Of a stretch of DNA of 64,000 bases, positions 22,931 through 35,619 are shown one piece after another. This DNA comes from Amphiura filiformis. Taxonomy: Eukaryota > Echinodermata > Ophiuroidea > Amphilepidida > Amphiuridae. The number at the start of each line of letters is the position of its first letter. Position 1 is the stretch's first letter. The DNA is taken from the NCBI RefSeq assembly GCF_039555335.1, contig NC_092631.1:13802305-13866304 (forward strand), given 5' to 3'. The position numbers and the translations under genes were made by a program. The notes beneath the pieces are model-generated. The model was not told the origin of the DNA, did no database searches, and worked only from the letters and a program-made list of their open reading frames with translations.

Positions 22931-23816
22931 TATTACTATAACTTAGGGTGTAGAGAATGCAATTAAATGATTGTCAAATAACACAAACAAAGTTGGTTTT
23001 TAAAATGTATGTTGTCCCTTCACTACCATAAGTCATCGCGTCCCTTGCAACTTTACATTTATATTTTGATGCTATTTTCTGGCAATGCGATTTACACACC
23101 TTGCAATAAGCTTTAATTGCATTCGAGCCATCTTTGTCATGTTCGTTGTACTCAAATAAATAGTTTTCTCTTAAATCGTCCTCCCACTTCATTAGTTGCT
23201 TTACCGGTACCCGTCCTGCTAGCCATTGTCACTCGCTCAGAAATGATCAAAAATCAGGCCCAAAATCGCTTAATTTAACACATTCCAATGTGCGGTAACC
23301 TTCCAAACATGTGTGATTGGCGATGACAGCGTGAGAGCGCAGAGTGCAATTTTGACAGTCGTAAACATTTACCACAAGATCCGATATACCCGGAAGTGAG
23401 CGCACAATTTTGGCTTTTTATTTCTTATAAAAAGAATTATGGGTAAAATGGGCGAGGGGCTGGCTTTGCAGACTCGGGTCACAGTGCCGTCGTGTATAAT
23501 AGAAACCAGTTATGATTGGCTGATTATCCTGTTGTTGATGGCTAGATATCCAATCACTGCATTGGTTAGAAACTTTTATTGATTAATCGGTACGGTAGTA
23601 TTGATTACTAATTGGCTTTGTTGTTAAAAATCAGCGTTGTGTTTTCGCGATGGCGAGTCAGTGTTGAATGAAAATTTGCCGAGTGAATGAACCGATCAAG
23701 CATGCAAGTTGACTGAAGGGATTTCCAGCGCGAGTCCACATGGACTCGCGCAATAGGACTTTACGGGAGTCTCGGCGCGAGTCGACTCACGGACTCGCGT
23801 CGAAATTCCACCCCTG
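22723..23816 (-). mobile_element. DNA transposon remnant with BED-type finger, 1.09 kb
   Basis: The left end CAGGGGTGGAATTTCGTTCA at 22723 and the inverted right end CAGGGGTGGAATTTCGACGC at 23816 share 16 bp. ACAGTA flanks both sides (22717-22722 and 23817-23822). Subterminal palindromes such as CGCGAGTCCACATGGACTCG lie near the right end. The CAGGG termini and BED finger suggest a hAT-like element, but the 6-bp duplication is not the 8 bp typical of hAT. Truncated left ends occur at 16871 and 19806 in the tandem units. Confidence 0.65.
22974..23192 (-). CDS. BED/C2-type zinc-finger fragment of a transposase gene
   Basis: The open frame reads MKWEDDLRENYLFEYNEHDK, then AIKAYCKVCKSHCQKIASKY. 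A Trp, aromatic residues and CxxC (CKVC) in this arrangement fit the first half of a BED-like DNA-binding finger as found at the N-terminus of hAT transposases. The His pair is not seen, so the domain is truncated or continues in a lost exon. It sits inside the element at 22723-23816 and no catalytic domain follows. Confidence 0.4.
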   Translation of the reverse strand: MKWEDDLRENYLFEYNEHDKDGSNAIKAYCKVCKSHCQKIASKYKCKVARDAMTYGSEGTTYILKTNFVCVI

Positions 23817-23822
23817 ACAGTA

Positions 23823-24400
23823 GTACCAATATGGTGAAGTTTAGCTAGGAGACGGAGATGAGCAACAACGTCTAACGCTTTACTAAAGTCCATGATGCAC
23901 ACAGTACAGGTCTATTTGGCCACAGACATTTAGCACTTGAGTGCTAAATCATCAACAAGACCAGATAATGGAGTCTTACACAATCTCCCTCGTCTGAAAC
24001 TATGAGTGCTTTCCACAGAGAATAGACTTACAATCAAAATTAGTCGCTATGGTGCTGACAATGATATGCTTCAACTGCTTGCTGATGATACTTGTGAGGG
24101 AGACTAGGTGATACAAATGATACTTATGAGGGAGACTAGGTGATACAAATGCAGTTTGAAGGAGAGGATGATAATTAGAATTTGTGTAAATTGGTGAAAT
24201 ATTTGCATCATTCCAGACTCCAGTCTTGTCATAATGCACCAGATGATAATCATTTGAGCTACGGTAGAAGCGTTTTCTTTCAGAATCTTGGCTGGAATGT
24301 TATCAGGACCAGTTGCCTTTTGAACATTAAGGTTTTTCAATAGCTTTTCTACTCCTGGGGTAGTGATAATTATGTCAAGCATGACTAGCATTGATCAGGA
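23823..24400 (-). pseudogene. Decayed LINE reverse transcriptase fragment
   Basis: Three frames on the minus strand carry RT blocks in the right order: GVEKLLKNLNVQKATGPDNI and PAKILKENA; WNDANISPIY with HLVSLTSIISKQLKHIIVST; and MDFSKALDVVAHLRLLAKLH. Frameshifts and a direct duplication (GGGAGACTAGGTGATACAAA twice, 24094-24150) break the frame. It is of the CR1/Jockey type of non-LTR retrotransposon. The RT stops at 23823 where the BED-finger element is inserted. Confidence 0.85.
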
Positions 24401-25820
24401 ACAGTACTTAGAGTGAAGCTTGGAATATTTTGGAGATTTTCATCTGTGAAGACTGAGCAAAATTGTGCGTTCAAATCATTCTTTATCCTTGGCACACCAC
24501 AGGAAGCTATGCGTCCCAGGTGTTCTAATGGACCAACGCCAAAAACCTACCGGCGGAGAAATTTAATACATCTCCAAAATGGTTTTGTATTGTTGCTCTC
24601 CAGGGTATGCTGTTACATTAGGCTTGCTAAGAATACGTGATTTTGGAAGCCAGAAACGCACTTAGCACATTTGAGGAAAAATCACCAAAAATTGTTACAA
24701 GTTTATCCAAAATGGGCAGATTTAATTATGTTCACTTCAAAATCTATTGAAGATCTAAAAATGCAGTGGTTTTGTACGCATTTGTATCTTAAATAGATTC
24801 TGAAGTGACCATACACAGCGCTCGAAATAAGGCGCGTCCTTGCGTCAAATACCCGTGAAAGTAGGCGCGGACCCGCACATTTCTTACGGTACGGTTCCGT
24901 GTGACCCGTAAAAATTTAACCAAGCAAAGAGCAGAAAATCCTAGTTTTGTTGTTCCACTGGAATTTTATTTTCACATAATATGTCCAGCTCCTTGAGTAC
25001 ACTTTCATTTTAGAGTCCCATCAAGTTTTCAACCCAGGTTTTCAATTTTCTACAATCTACATTGTTATCGCCGTAGCTAATTCTGTCTTTTGAAATTTCA
25101 AAGGCAAATGTCCGGGGTCGGACCCTTGAAAATGGGTGAGGACCCTTGAAATTTCAAAGGCAAGGGTCCGGAGACCCTTGGATTTTTTTTCTTATTTCGA
25201 GGCCTGACCATACATGTGTTATGCGCCCCAAAAATATTCCAAAAAGTTATGTATTTTGTCATCAAACATTAATTTTCACTTGTTTCACTTGTCTACATAG
25301 AATATTAGAATGCTAAGTATCTGAATTCAGATTTAAGTGAAGTACCATAAACTGTATATTCTCTGCACACAAATTAATCTTATAACTGCACCCATATACT
25401 AACATATATTCGTTCCATTTCTCTTTCTTCTTCTTTCCATCACATAGATTCCTTTCTTATTGGAGCACCACAAGCCTGGTATTTACAATAAGATAATTGT
25501 AAGTACATCTCCTTTGTTTCTCTGATAATACTAATAATACTGTATAATAAACTTATCTGCAAGCAGGTGACATGTAACAGTTTTGTGATGAAAATATGTG
25601 TTTTGACCTGGGTGAAAAGGAGAAGATTGTGTGGGTGGGCAAAACTAATACTTTTGTCTTACCCGGAGCTTGAGAAAAAATTGTACCTTCTGGGGAAAAA
25701 ATTCAGGTGGACAAAATAATGGTATTTGGTTTTTACGCTAAGTACACCATGATGACCAAAACGATTTTTCACTGGAAATAATCTTTTTCCCCCACCAACA
25801 AGGGTGAAAATAAGTGGGAG
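24401..25820. other. Intergenic, no gene identified
   Basis: The only structure seen is a direct repeat of TTGAAATTTCAAAGGCAA with TGTCCGG and GGACCCTTGAAA around 25089-25172. Confidence 0.4.
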
Positions 25821-25829
25821 ACGGGAGCC

Positions 25830-26090
25830 GTTTAGCCCCTAGAAACTCTGAAATGGCCCCTGGTCCCATCTAAACTTAAGCTGACCAGGGGACACTTTTC
25901 TTCAGAAACTGGCCCCTGGTAACTACATGTATACCCAAAAATTCAATTCCATATCCATAAATGCATGATGAACTTATCCAGAACAAATATTGGCCCCTTG
26001 TTGATTAGAAGTGGCCCCTGGTTCCATATTGAATGAAGTGAACTAGGGGCCATTTTGTGTAAAAAGGAGCCCCTGGTTCATTATTTCTTA
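25830..26090. repeat. Cluster of GCCCCTGGT motifs in both orientations
   Basis: TGGCCCCTGGT or its complement (ACCAGGGG, AGGGGCCA) occurs about seven times in 260 bp. A related cluster with GCTCCTGGT/ACCAGGAGC lies at 36410-36555. No coding potential was seen. Confidence 0.6.
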
Positions 26091-27650
26091 TTTTCACCCT
26101 TGCCCACCAATCCACTGGATGTCATTGCCTTTTTTCCAATCATTGAAAGCTACATAAGATATTCAGTCAAATGTGCAGTGGATTTGTCTCCTTGGCTTAT
26201 TTCCATACATTTTGACAATAAAGTTAATTTATTTTTGATCAATTCATAACTTCATAAGGGCTCATATTGAAATACCCTACCTCGTTTTCACACAGAAAGA
26301 AGGCAGGATTCCCCTCGCTAAGCGTGCGCCTTAGGAAAGCTCGGTCAGGAAAGCGCACTCCTAATTTAAGTCAGTGAAGTGATAATCACACAGTTATAAT
26401 CACACAGGATTTTAACAAAAGAAGGCTAGCACAGGAAAGCTGCAGGATGGCGCACACCTTCCTGTGTAAGGGAATTTCAAAAAGAGCCCTAAATAAGCTT
26501 GTTCCAGCGTATATTTTATTATGTTTGTAAATATGCGGATGCAAAATATATAGGTCACTAATATCTCACAATTGACTGCAAAGTGTGTTACAATTGTTCC
26601 AATCTTGGACATAAGTAATCTGCTTTTGCGTATCGTGTCTTAATGCGCAAACAAGCGCGCATGATCACCACGAGTCAGGCGTGTGCCGGGGGTCAGGCTG
26701 TAGCCCCGGGTCTTAAAAAAAAGGGAGTGAGAGTGCCATAGCCAGTGGGGGCAGGGGGGGACATAGTACCCCCGAAAATCAAAAGGGGAGCAAAAAGCGC
26801 CCCAAAAGTGGATCCATAGGCCTATTTCACAAATTTTGAAGGAAATTTGAACGTATTTTATAGCCACTTTTTTGGTCAAATTTCCCGAGAATGGAGCTGA
26901 ATGGAAAATATTCCTATATACACAAATGTAGATGCATATAATGGGCCTATGCTCCAAAATAACCAATAATAATGTAAAAATGTTGTACCAAATGCCTTCA
27001 TTGAGGCTTTGATTGCGAGTTATTGAGCATGCATTGCATGTTCATTTTTAACTAAAATTTGCGGCTCAGTTAGAAATCTGGTAAATAAAAATATATGCTC
27101 CGAAAATAACCAATAAATGTGTAAAAATGTTGCACCAAATGGCTCCATTGGCTTTCACTTTCAAAAATTGTCTAATTCTGAGGCGGGCACATCCTCCCTC
27201 AGACACCTCCTGTTGCGCAAGCGTGACTGCGGCGCTGACGCAGTCGATGTTAAACCTTTCAACATTTTCCGTTCAGACTTCAGCCCCCCGGGTCCCTGTT
27301 TCTGGGCACGCCCCTGCGAGTAGCCTGCGTACTTGTGCATGGCGTATTAAATGCGCATTAAAACAGTGAATGAAAATACAATGTCAATAGTCTTTTAAAC
27401 AAAAATGTCAATAGTCTTTTGTAAAAATGTTGGTAATGAATGACAATAAAAACTTTTCACCATCTGTTTTACGGTCATTGCATGCAGGCAACGGTGTGGT
27501 TGTGACCTCGCAACATAATACTAGCGAGCAGTTTATTGTCTAACTCGATTCCGTTTTTGTGTCAATGATATGTAAAAATGATTGATGGAGAACTGGAAAT
27601 TAAAAATGCATCATCAAGGGTTTGTGTGCAAACTGTGCATGCATGCACAA

Positions 27651-27710
27651 GGGTATGCACACACGCGCACAGGTGTTTGCGAGTATGCACACACGCGCAC
27701 AGGTGTTTGC
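27651..27710. repeat. 30-bp perfect-like tandem duplication
   Basis: GGGTATGCACACACGCGCAC with AGGTGTTTGC (27651-27680) is repeated once at 27681-27710 with one base changed. Confidence 0.9.
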
Positions 27711-28064
27711 GGGTATATGTCACATAAATGATACATAAATAACCATAACCCACATACATGTATTGTACCCTATATGTAAAGTTCATACTCAAATCATCGG
27801 CCCAAAATGTATTAGTCTTACTTGTCACATGTTATAATACAATTTGTCATAAATTTTAAATCTCCTAACTATAGGACACATGGCCCAAATTCATGTTATA
27901 TAAACAACCATAACCCACATACCCTCTATATGTGCATTTCAATGTGACAACTACAAATCTATTTTTGTACATCGGCAATCCACACATTGCATAACAGCTG
28001 CTCTAGTAAGTATGTTGTTGTAGCAGTACAAGCACAACAGTTCCCAAAATACCCAATTACTAGC

Positions 28065-28241
28065 ACTAAAGGAAGTTCATTTGTTAAGATTTAGTTCAGA
28101 TTCAGACATTTCCTTGACTATTTCTTAACTTTTCTGAACTATTTCTTTACAATTGAAATAAAGAAATAGTTAAGGAATGTCAAGAAATAGTCAAGAAAAT
28201 GTCCAAATCTGAATTAAATCTTAACAAATGAACTTCCTAGT
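28065..28241. mobile_element. Foldback MITE, 177 bp
   Basis: The left arm is ACTAAAGGAAGTTCATTTGT with TAAGATTTAGTTCAGATT. The right arm inverted is ACTAGGAAGTTCATTTGTTA with AGATTTAATTCAGATTT. The arms are about 80 bp and fold almost completely. It is non-coding. Confidence 0.9.
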
Positions 28242-29049
28242 GATATAGTGTATCTATATGGAACATTAAGAAATTTCCATTTTAAAAAACCCTTCTTTTT
28301 CCCCAAATGGCAGAATTTGCAATGCACTGTGTACACATTGAAATTCAAACATAGAATTGTGAATGAAGAAAAGATGTTCAAATCAACAAAGTATATGAAG
28401 TGAATTAAAACCACCATACATCTGTAATCCTAGTACAAGGATAAAAAGTGTTCAGCAAATGTCATGATTAGACTGTTTCAGGAAATGGGTCTTTAGGGGA
28501 AATGTTAAAAGTACTGATTTTGGATATTTTAAAGGAAATCTCCGGCAATCACAGCATTATGCCTTATTATGTTAGAAAAATTATTATTAAGCACGAATCA
28601 CGTGGTAAAAACAGCCGTTTCTCAACACACGATATATTCAAAATTCCCGGGCGCCGACTGCCTGGTGCAATGACGTCATGGTTATTTGTGCTCAATTGTC
28701 GTCAGCCTTCATTGTATATTGGGACATTGTTGCACTAGACAGTTTTATTTGTTTTATGGTCAATATGAGTTTGTTTTAAATAAATCCATGTGATTTATGC
28801 TTGATAATTATATTTCTTAAATATAAGGCATAATGTTGTTATTGCTGGAGACTTCCTGTAAATCGTTGCTTGTATTACTTTGATACATACTTCATTTAAA
28901 ATTGCATTGGTATATTAAGGGGGTACTACACCCATTGATTTTTTTTTTTTTTTTTTGCATTTTGTGAAGAAATTACAAAAAAAAAAATTGGACAAAGTGG
29001 TATGCAAAATGAAGGGCAAATCTTCTCGTTTATTGGTGGCATCGGTATT

Positions 29050-29194
29050 ATTAGTTATTAGGTTCAGCGTCGGTATGAGTGCGGAAATTATCGTCATGCT
29101 GAAGTGTCATACTGGGTGAAGCCAAGGCTGAACCCAGTATGACACTGAGCGCGATAATTTCCCGCACTATACCGACGCTGAACCTAATAACTAA
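29050..29194. mobile_element. Foldback repeat around AGGTTCAGCGTCGGTAT
   Basis: The left arm, TTAGTTATTAGGTTCAGCGT with CGGTATGAGTGCGGAAATTA, pairs with ATACCGACGCTGAACCTAAT and AACTAA on the right. The centre holds CCAGTATGACACT paired with AGTGTCATACTGG. A TTAAGGGGGTACTACACCC terminus-like sequence lies at 28917, so the whole element may be larger. Confidence 0.8.
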
Positions 29195-29519
29195 TTTATC
29201 ATACCACTAAGTCATTCTAAATTTGGAAATAATTACGCTTTTAAACATTTTAATTGCTGCTAAATAGGAAAACTTTGCAAAAAATAGATGACTGTTCCGC
29301 GTATTACAGATTGAGTGCATTTTACGCGCCCGGTTTACGCTGAAGTCGCCTTTATCACGCCAGTACCTCGCCCGTACACGCAGCGTGTCGGGCTTCATAA
29401 TCGCTCTTACTGACTAGATATAAAGCGTAAAATACGCACTCACTGACTAGATACGAAAATATATCAGGTTAGCGGTGTTCTTTGATATTTCCCTTAGTGG
29501 TATGATAACAACGTAGCTT

Positions 29520-32145
29520 ACATGCTTTTAAAAGTAGAAGCCAAAAGGTGGTACATCACTGATGATTTAAATTCACTTCATTTTGGAAAGCTTACTATCA
29601 ACGGATTTCGTTAAAATTTTGGATATGTGTTGCTAACACATTAGGGAAATAAAGTTGATATGTAAAATGGGAATAAGTGGTTCCTGATTTCTTTTATGAC
29701 TTCATGAACTTGGTGCTCCACAACTATCAAAAAGGAACTGGTTACAATGCTTCTATTTTCAATGTTGAGATATTTTGTATTTTTAACTTGCGACATTATT
29801 TCACTGAAACTTAATTAAGCCACAGGTAACAGGTTAACACAACCATACTACAGCAATGTTGAAAAAATTGTATTTCTTGTCACCTATACCACCATATTGG
29901 GGAGTTTTCCTTAAGCTCACCTTTTATGCTTTTGGTAACTATTCTCTATTTATTTGTGAAATCCATCTCAACTAGGCATTCTAAATTGTACTCACCATTT
30001 ACATCCCAAGGTACATGTATATTAGTATATCCACCTTGCACTTCTCGATATATATCCAGTTAAAGACAGAATTTCAAAATTATGCCTCATTATGATATCA
30101 CAGACTCTCACATACTGTGTATTCAAAATTGATGCTTAAATTTGACCTGAACCAATTGACCTATAACCTGACATATGGTGACCTAATAACCTTTTCTTCT
30201 CATAACAACACAATATAGTATTAAATTGACTAATGACTATGCATCCATTGTGTAAGTGTTTATTTAATTTATTCAGTGTTATATATTTTGCATGCACCAC
30301 TAGATTTTCTATCTAGAGAGTATAACAAAGGATTTAATGTATTCTATTCATGTACCCTACTTGAACATGTTGAATAGAATAAATTATGGTTTGTTATGAA
30401 ACATGCATCTGAGTTACTAGGATACAGTAAACAAAAAATATATAGGGCTAAAATGACTTACTAAAATGGTTTAAAAGCACTTTGTATGTAGATATATTTT
30501 ATAAGTTCAGGACACGAAGTGATGAACATATTTATGTACTTCATAAATTTGCAAGAAAAAAAAGAAGAGGGGTACTGATGAAAATCAGGGTATTATTCCC
30601 CCTTTAAGGTGGTGTTATTCATCATCATAATTGCCACTCTTCTGACACCACCCTCTTCCTCTTCTTTTTGTTTCCCTCTTCCTTTCACACCTTCTTTAAT
30701 TAAAGTTATTTCCACTTTCCCTTCCTTCCCATTTTCCCTTTGAATCCAGACAACTTTAAAATTAAACAAAGACACAAGAACTGTTCAAATACGCATCACA
30801 TGTTTTTAACAAGATTGAGCAAAAAATATTAACAAATTGCAAATTAGTTTATAAAAACAGAAATTTCTAGGACAATTTGTTGATTAAAAACACTCCTTTT
30901 ATATAAAACCCCTCTTGCAGCTTATTTGGTACCAGGGAAGATGCAAGGTCCAGACAGTGAGCCCCCATCTACAAAAGCCCAAAAAATCTGCACCAAATCT
31001 TAAAATTTTGCCTCAAATTCACCCAAGATCACCCAAAATATTTCCACTAAATCCACCAAAACCTTACCAGAATCCACCCAATTTTGTGCTGTGGCCCCCA
31101 AAAGTTCACTTTTTAAAAATCCACCCAAATAAAGGTAAACATGTTTTTTCTCAAAAAGTCTGCTACTCCCAAAAATAATTTCTTGTAATCCAAATATTTA
31201 ATAAAACAAAATTTAAAATACATTTGATTCAAGGAAGATAAAGAAAGAAGAAAAAAAAATAAGAAAAAAGAATAGAAAGAAGAGAAATGGCAAGAAGGAA
31301 AAATGACTCATACATGTATTTCAGCCTGTGCTGCGTTTTTCCTGGAGCCATTCTTGCTAAGTTAATTTACAGTTTATGATTCTAAATCATCAAATATTCA
31401 TATATAAATTGGTGAGAAAATGATTAGTATTATAGCAAAGTTGTCTGACTGTTCATATCCTCTTCAAAACCGCCGTAAGTAGATTGTGCGGTACGATCGA
31501 TATCCAGGGGGGAAAAATGTTCATAGATTCTTAACAATCAAATGGTAATTAAGCCTTCACAGTAACGACAGCCCAATTACGTTTTACAAAAACCTGACAG
31601 CGCGTGACAGCTGATTACACTGGCATATTGTTGACAAAATATGGTACGCTAATAATCCCCCGATCTCACAAAAAAAACGGAATGTGTCTTAAAAGGCACG
31701 CCCGCTCAGAAAGCGCTCCGACGAACACAGATTTGATATTGACTAAGAGTGTTCCCTGGAGCACTGGAATGTGCCATAACTTCAATACATGTACTTTAAC
31801 CATTTCGATATGCCTAAAGGGATTTGATTGATTTTAGTGACGATATTAAATTGCATCTGAAGGAAAGGATCGAGTTTGAATGTAAAACGACCCCAAATGG
31901 GCTTGTTTACTAGCGGAACCTATAATCTTTGGAAATACTGTCAATATAGGACTATAAAATTGATGCTGCACTTGAAATGGTCAGGAGATATCTAATATTC
32001 ATGACCTCTTTTTTTTTTTTTTTTTTTTGATCGGTGAACTGAAGACGTGACAAGATATATGACCAGGAATAATAATCCATGTCAATTGTCTATTGATGTT
32101 ATTAGGCAAAGTGGTAGTACTTGCCATTATGTGTGTTGAGGTAAA
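29520..32145. other. Intergenic region upstream of the putative Ral first exon
   Basis: No gene was identified. Pyrimidine-rich sequence lies at 30640-30740, purine-rich at 31225-31290, and a poly-T tract at about 32010-32030 lies shortly before the CpG-rich exon. No promoter motif could be assigned. Confidence 0.4.
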
Positions 32146-32378
32146 ATGCCCCGGACTGGTAGGGTAGCTAGGCACGATACGGGCTCGCGGATCGCGTGCA
32201 GCACTGCGGCTCGCAGGTACAGCCAGCGAAGCCCTGTGGCAACAACAGCCACCGGTGGCGGTGGGTGCAGTGATAGCCATGAAGAAGGGGTGACGCCGCA
32301 AATATGTGTATGTTGTGATCCGGACAAGAAACGATGTCATCATAAGCGTGACCGCTCGCCTGTGAATAGAGCTATAAG
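32146..32378 (+). CDS. Putative 5' exon of the Ral gene (N-terminal extension)
   Basis: A CpG-rich island in AT-rich DNA carries an ATG (an in-frame TGA lies 9 nt before it) followed by 77 open codons and a consensus donor AG|GTAAGA at 32379. The protein starts MPRTGRVARHDTGSRIACST and includes CVCCDPDKKRCHHKRDRSP. It ends two bases into a codon, which is the phase required by the Ral exon acceptor at 50325. Joined, they read NRAIR then [10 protein letters not shown]. No domain is recognised. It could instead be a 5' untranslated exon or belong to another gene. Confidence 0.45.
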
Positions 32379-34093
32379 GTAAGAGGGGGCAAAGTTAATC
32401 TGGGGAAAGTTTGTGAGGGGGAAACAACTTATTGGCGAAGGAAAACTGCAAGTAGCTGGAAAGTGTTGGAGAACAGGCAGAGTGTTAGCTATCCACCTGT
32501 CCACCTGTCATTTTGGATGGGGACAGGCAAAATTAATGCCTGTGTCTGACAAATGCTAAATTCTAATGGTTGAATATTTTTTGTGAACTCAAAACAAGAC
32601 CAGACTAATAAGTCAAATATAGTGGTAACTATTTGAACTGACCAAACACCCATAAAGTGCAGATGCATGTAGAGGTCTGGTTTATGTTTTTAGGGTCAAA
32701 TTTTGGACAGACAGTTTTGGTGAAAACTGATGGGCACTTGTAAAATCCTATTCCTAGCTAAATTCCTGAAATTAGGGCTTGAATTTGATGTTTGTTTTTT
32801 GGCAGTTGAGAGTACCAGGCAAGTTGTAAAAAAAAGTTTATTTTCACTTCAGAGGTACTGAAAAGTTGAGATGGTCATGCACACAAGGGGTGTGGATTTC
32901 AAATTGGGTTACCCAAATGGTTGAGAAGGGGAAAAGTTAGACTGGAGGAAAAATTTGTGACGATGAAACAACTAATTGGTGAGGTAAAACGCCAGGTAGC
33001 TGGAAAGTATTGTGAATTAGGGCTTGAATTTGGCTCTTGCTTTTTGGCAGAGTTGTGTAAATGTAAATGAACAAGACAAGTTGTAACACAGGTATTACTT
33101 GCCCGGAGGTCTCATTGTAAATTTGAGTGTACATATATTTTCACTTTACACTAAAACTTGAGATGGTCTTGCACTTGGCAAAGTGATGGTGGGCTAGTTG
33201 TGAAAGGAACTGGTCTGATGTGGGACAATGGTCAAGTTCATATGTGAGCTTTGGTGGGAATGGATACAGTCACTTACAAGAGTGGAGGAGGGGCGAGTCG
33301 GGTGACACCGGCCCATCACTGGAGCAGTAAATTAAAGTGTGCTGGAGTGATACTCACTTGTGATAGGATGGTGATGTGGTTGACTCGGACAGGGAAAGTT
33401 ATTATAGATATCGCAGAAACCCAAAATTTCCCAGACCGACATAACCAACTCCACCCACAAGCAGACTCTGGTTTACAAAATTCACTAATATTCAGGACAT
33501 GTGGGTGGCAAGAGGTGGAAAGTCTGTGGGCTGGGTCAGGCAATTTGTTTCTCAAATTTCTCTCTTACCAGAAACCATGCAATCCAAGAACCGCAAAATT
33601 TTAGGTTTCAAAAATAATTTGCTATCCCCTTCTTAAATTGATAAAAAAAGCCCTGATTTCATGGCAGGTGGACGGTGCTTTGCAACAACATCTCTATTCA
33701 CAGAATCATATTCCTTTTTAATACCACATTTTACTAAAGAGGAATTCATATATTCTTTTAACTGATAGCTTGACACTAGTTTTGAAAAGCATTTATACTA
33801 GCTGAGGGCTGATCAGGTATGAACATGATGTATGGAACATGATAGGGTGTAGTGTCAAAATGAAACCGTTAATTCAATAATCAACACATGCACTAAAAAT
33901 AACCGGCTGGTTTGTACAGTCTGTGTTGTATTTTATATTGCCATTTGTAACTGAATTGCAATGGTATATTTTAATTTCATTTACTGTCAAAGTGTTTGAA
34001 GTATTCATTGCTATGTAGGGCTTATACCTTTTTAGAGGGGTTGATTTTAATAACAAGAACAGTATAGCGAGAACAGTAGGAAGGGGTTTTACG

Positions 34094-34345
34094 CAGTGGC
34101 GTACCGTGGCTGCTCCTAGTAACCCCGGGGGGCTGAAGAAAATTCAATTTTGCCACCTCTTCCTCAACAGTCCGAAAAAAAAAAAGGATTATAAGCCCTA
34201 GCGCCCTAAAAGCAACATATTTTCATGTATAGTACCATTTTTTCAAAATTTTTTTATACTTTTTCAAATTTTTTCCGTCCTTTTTTCGTTACTATTTCTT
34301 TTTCCCATCCCTTCTTCTTCCGCCGCCACTTCGTTTTGGCTGCCA
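34094..34345 (+). mobile_element. Dispersed repeat family A, copy 2
   Basis: It starts CAGTGGCGTACCGTGGCTGC and continues GGGGGGCTGAAGAAAATTCA and CGCCCTAAAAGCAA, ending near CGCCACTTCGTTTTGGC. It is the same family as 5305-5703 but in opposite orientation. Confidence 0.75.
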
Positions 34346-35439
34346 AGATATGCGCATGTTACGGACCTCATTGCGCTTACCATATTCGATGACAGAGCTT
34401 CTAAATGAAAGGAATTAGGGGAAGGGTGTTTTAGTCATGAAAGCCAGAAAGGATACCATGTATTTGAAAGAGTGCTAATGCATATAGGAGAAGGGTGCTA
34501 TTTAGATTGAATACAGAACACAAGAGGTCTTTTGGTATAATGGTGATTATGGTGTTACTGAATTGAAAATAAACTCAAAATAAAATAGGCGTAACATCAG
34601 TGTCATAACCAACTTGTTCATTCTGGGGGAAAAGTGCCGGTAATTGAGAAATATGAAAAGCAAGTTTGAAATTAATACTCCTGTATCGTCCTACGCTGTT
34701 GATTTAGTGTTACGGACGTTACATTTTGAAGCATTATGAAGAAATTAAAGAAATTGCACAATGAAAAAAAATCTGTCAGGGTGCTTCCTCAGATTTTTTC
34801 TTTACTATCTTGAAGTAGGTCCGACATCAATCTATGGAGGCATGATTAGCTAGTTTGAAATAAATGCTCCTGTTTTGAGCAATAACATTACAAAATCTTG
34901 TTATGGACGTTACAAAAGGCCTAGTTGGCGTGGAATTTGCCTGTCCGAGTTGGAGGTGAAACATGGTCCAAAAAAGGCTGATTTAATATAAAATTCTGTT
35001 CTTCCCGTTCCATTCTAATTTCACCCAGAAATGTATTCTGAGAGGGCACCCGCTGCATAATGTGTGACATACTAGTTGTTTGCAATTAAGTGTAATTAGT
35101 CAATTAGAGAACTGAATGCAAAATAAAAACAGATGTATAGAATAATGTTTGTGAACAGTTTGGTCTCAGAAGTTATGTTTAGACATAATTTTTTAAGAAA
35201 GTAATAAATGCAGAAGTCTCTCGGGTTTGCTCTAACACTCTAACAGCACCGGAGAAAGTACATTATACCCGAAATATTTTGAAGCAGAAACACTGCTAAA
35301 GTAAACAGTTGCTTGTCACACACAGTAACCCGTTCACTGTTTATCCCTTGTGAATGGATTATGACGATGACGACGACAGAGGAATTGAGATAATAATCAC
35401 ATTATGGTTACATTTCATTTCACATATCATATAAAAATA

Positions 35440-35619
35440 TGGGCTATTCCAGTTGAAATCCATACACCCCCTGTGGAAGACATGACCTTAATCTCCCACA
35501 CAGGGGGTGTTGATTTCAAATGGAGTCTCTCAATCACATTTGGAGTTCACACTCCCTGTGTAGGACATTAAGATCATGTCTTTCATAGGGGGTGTATGGA
35601 TCTCAACTGGAATAGCCCA
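35440..35619. mobile_element. GGGCTATTCC-family TIR element, 180 bp
   Basis: The termini TGGGCTATTCCAGTTGAAAT and inverted TGGGCTATTCCAGTTGAGAT each continue CCATACACCCCC and GAAGACATGA. Two internal half-copies (GGAGT...CACACTCCC) form the middle. Relatives lie at 41711, 42537, 45322, 50797 and partially at 39872. Confidence 0.9.

Noticed and set aside
31604..31831. 75-codon open frame upstream of the putative Ral first exon
   Set aside because: No family similarity, no splice-site support, and AT-rich composition like the surroundings.
31999..32343. Minus-strand open frames opposite the CpG-rich exon
   Set aside because: They run into a poly-A/T tract and lack splice signals. They are best explained as shadows of the GC-rich plus-strand exon.
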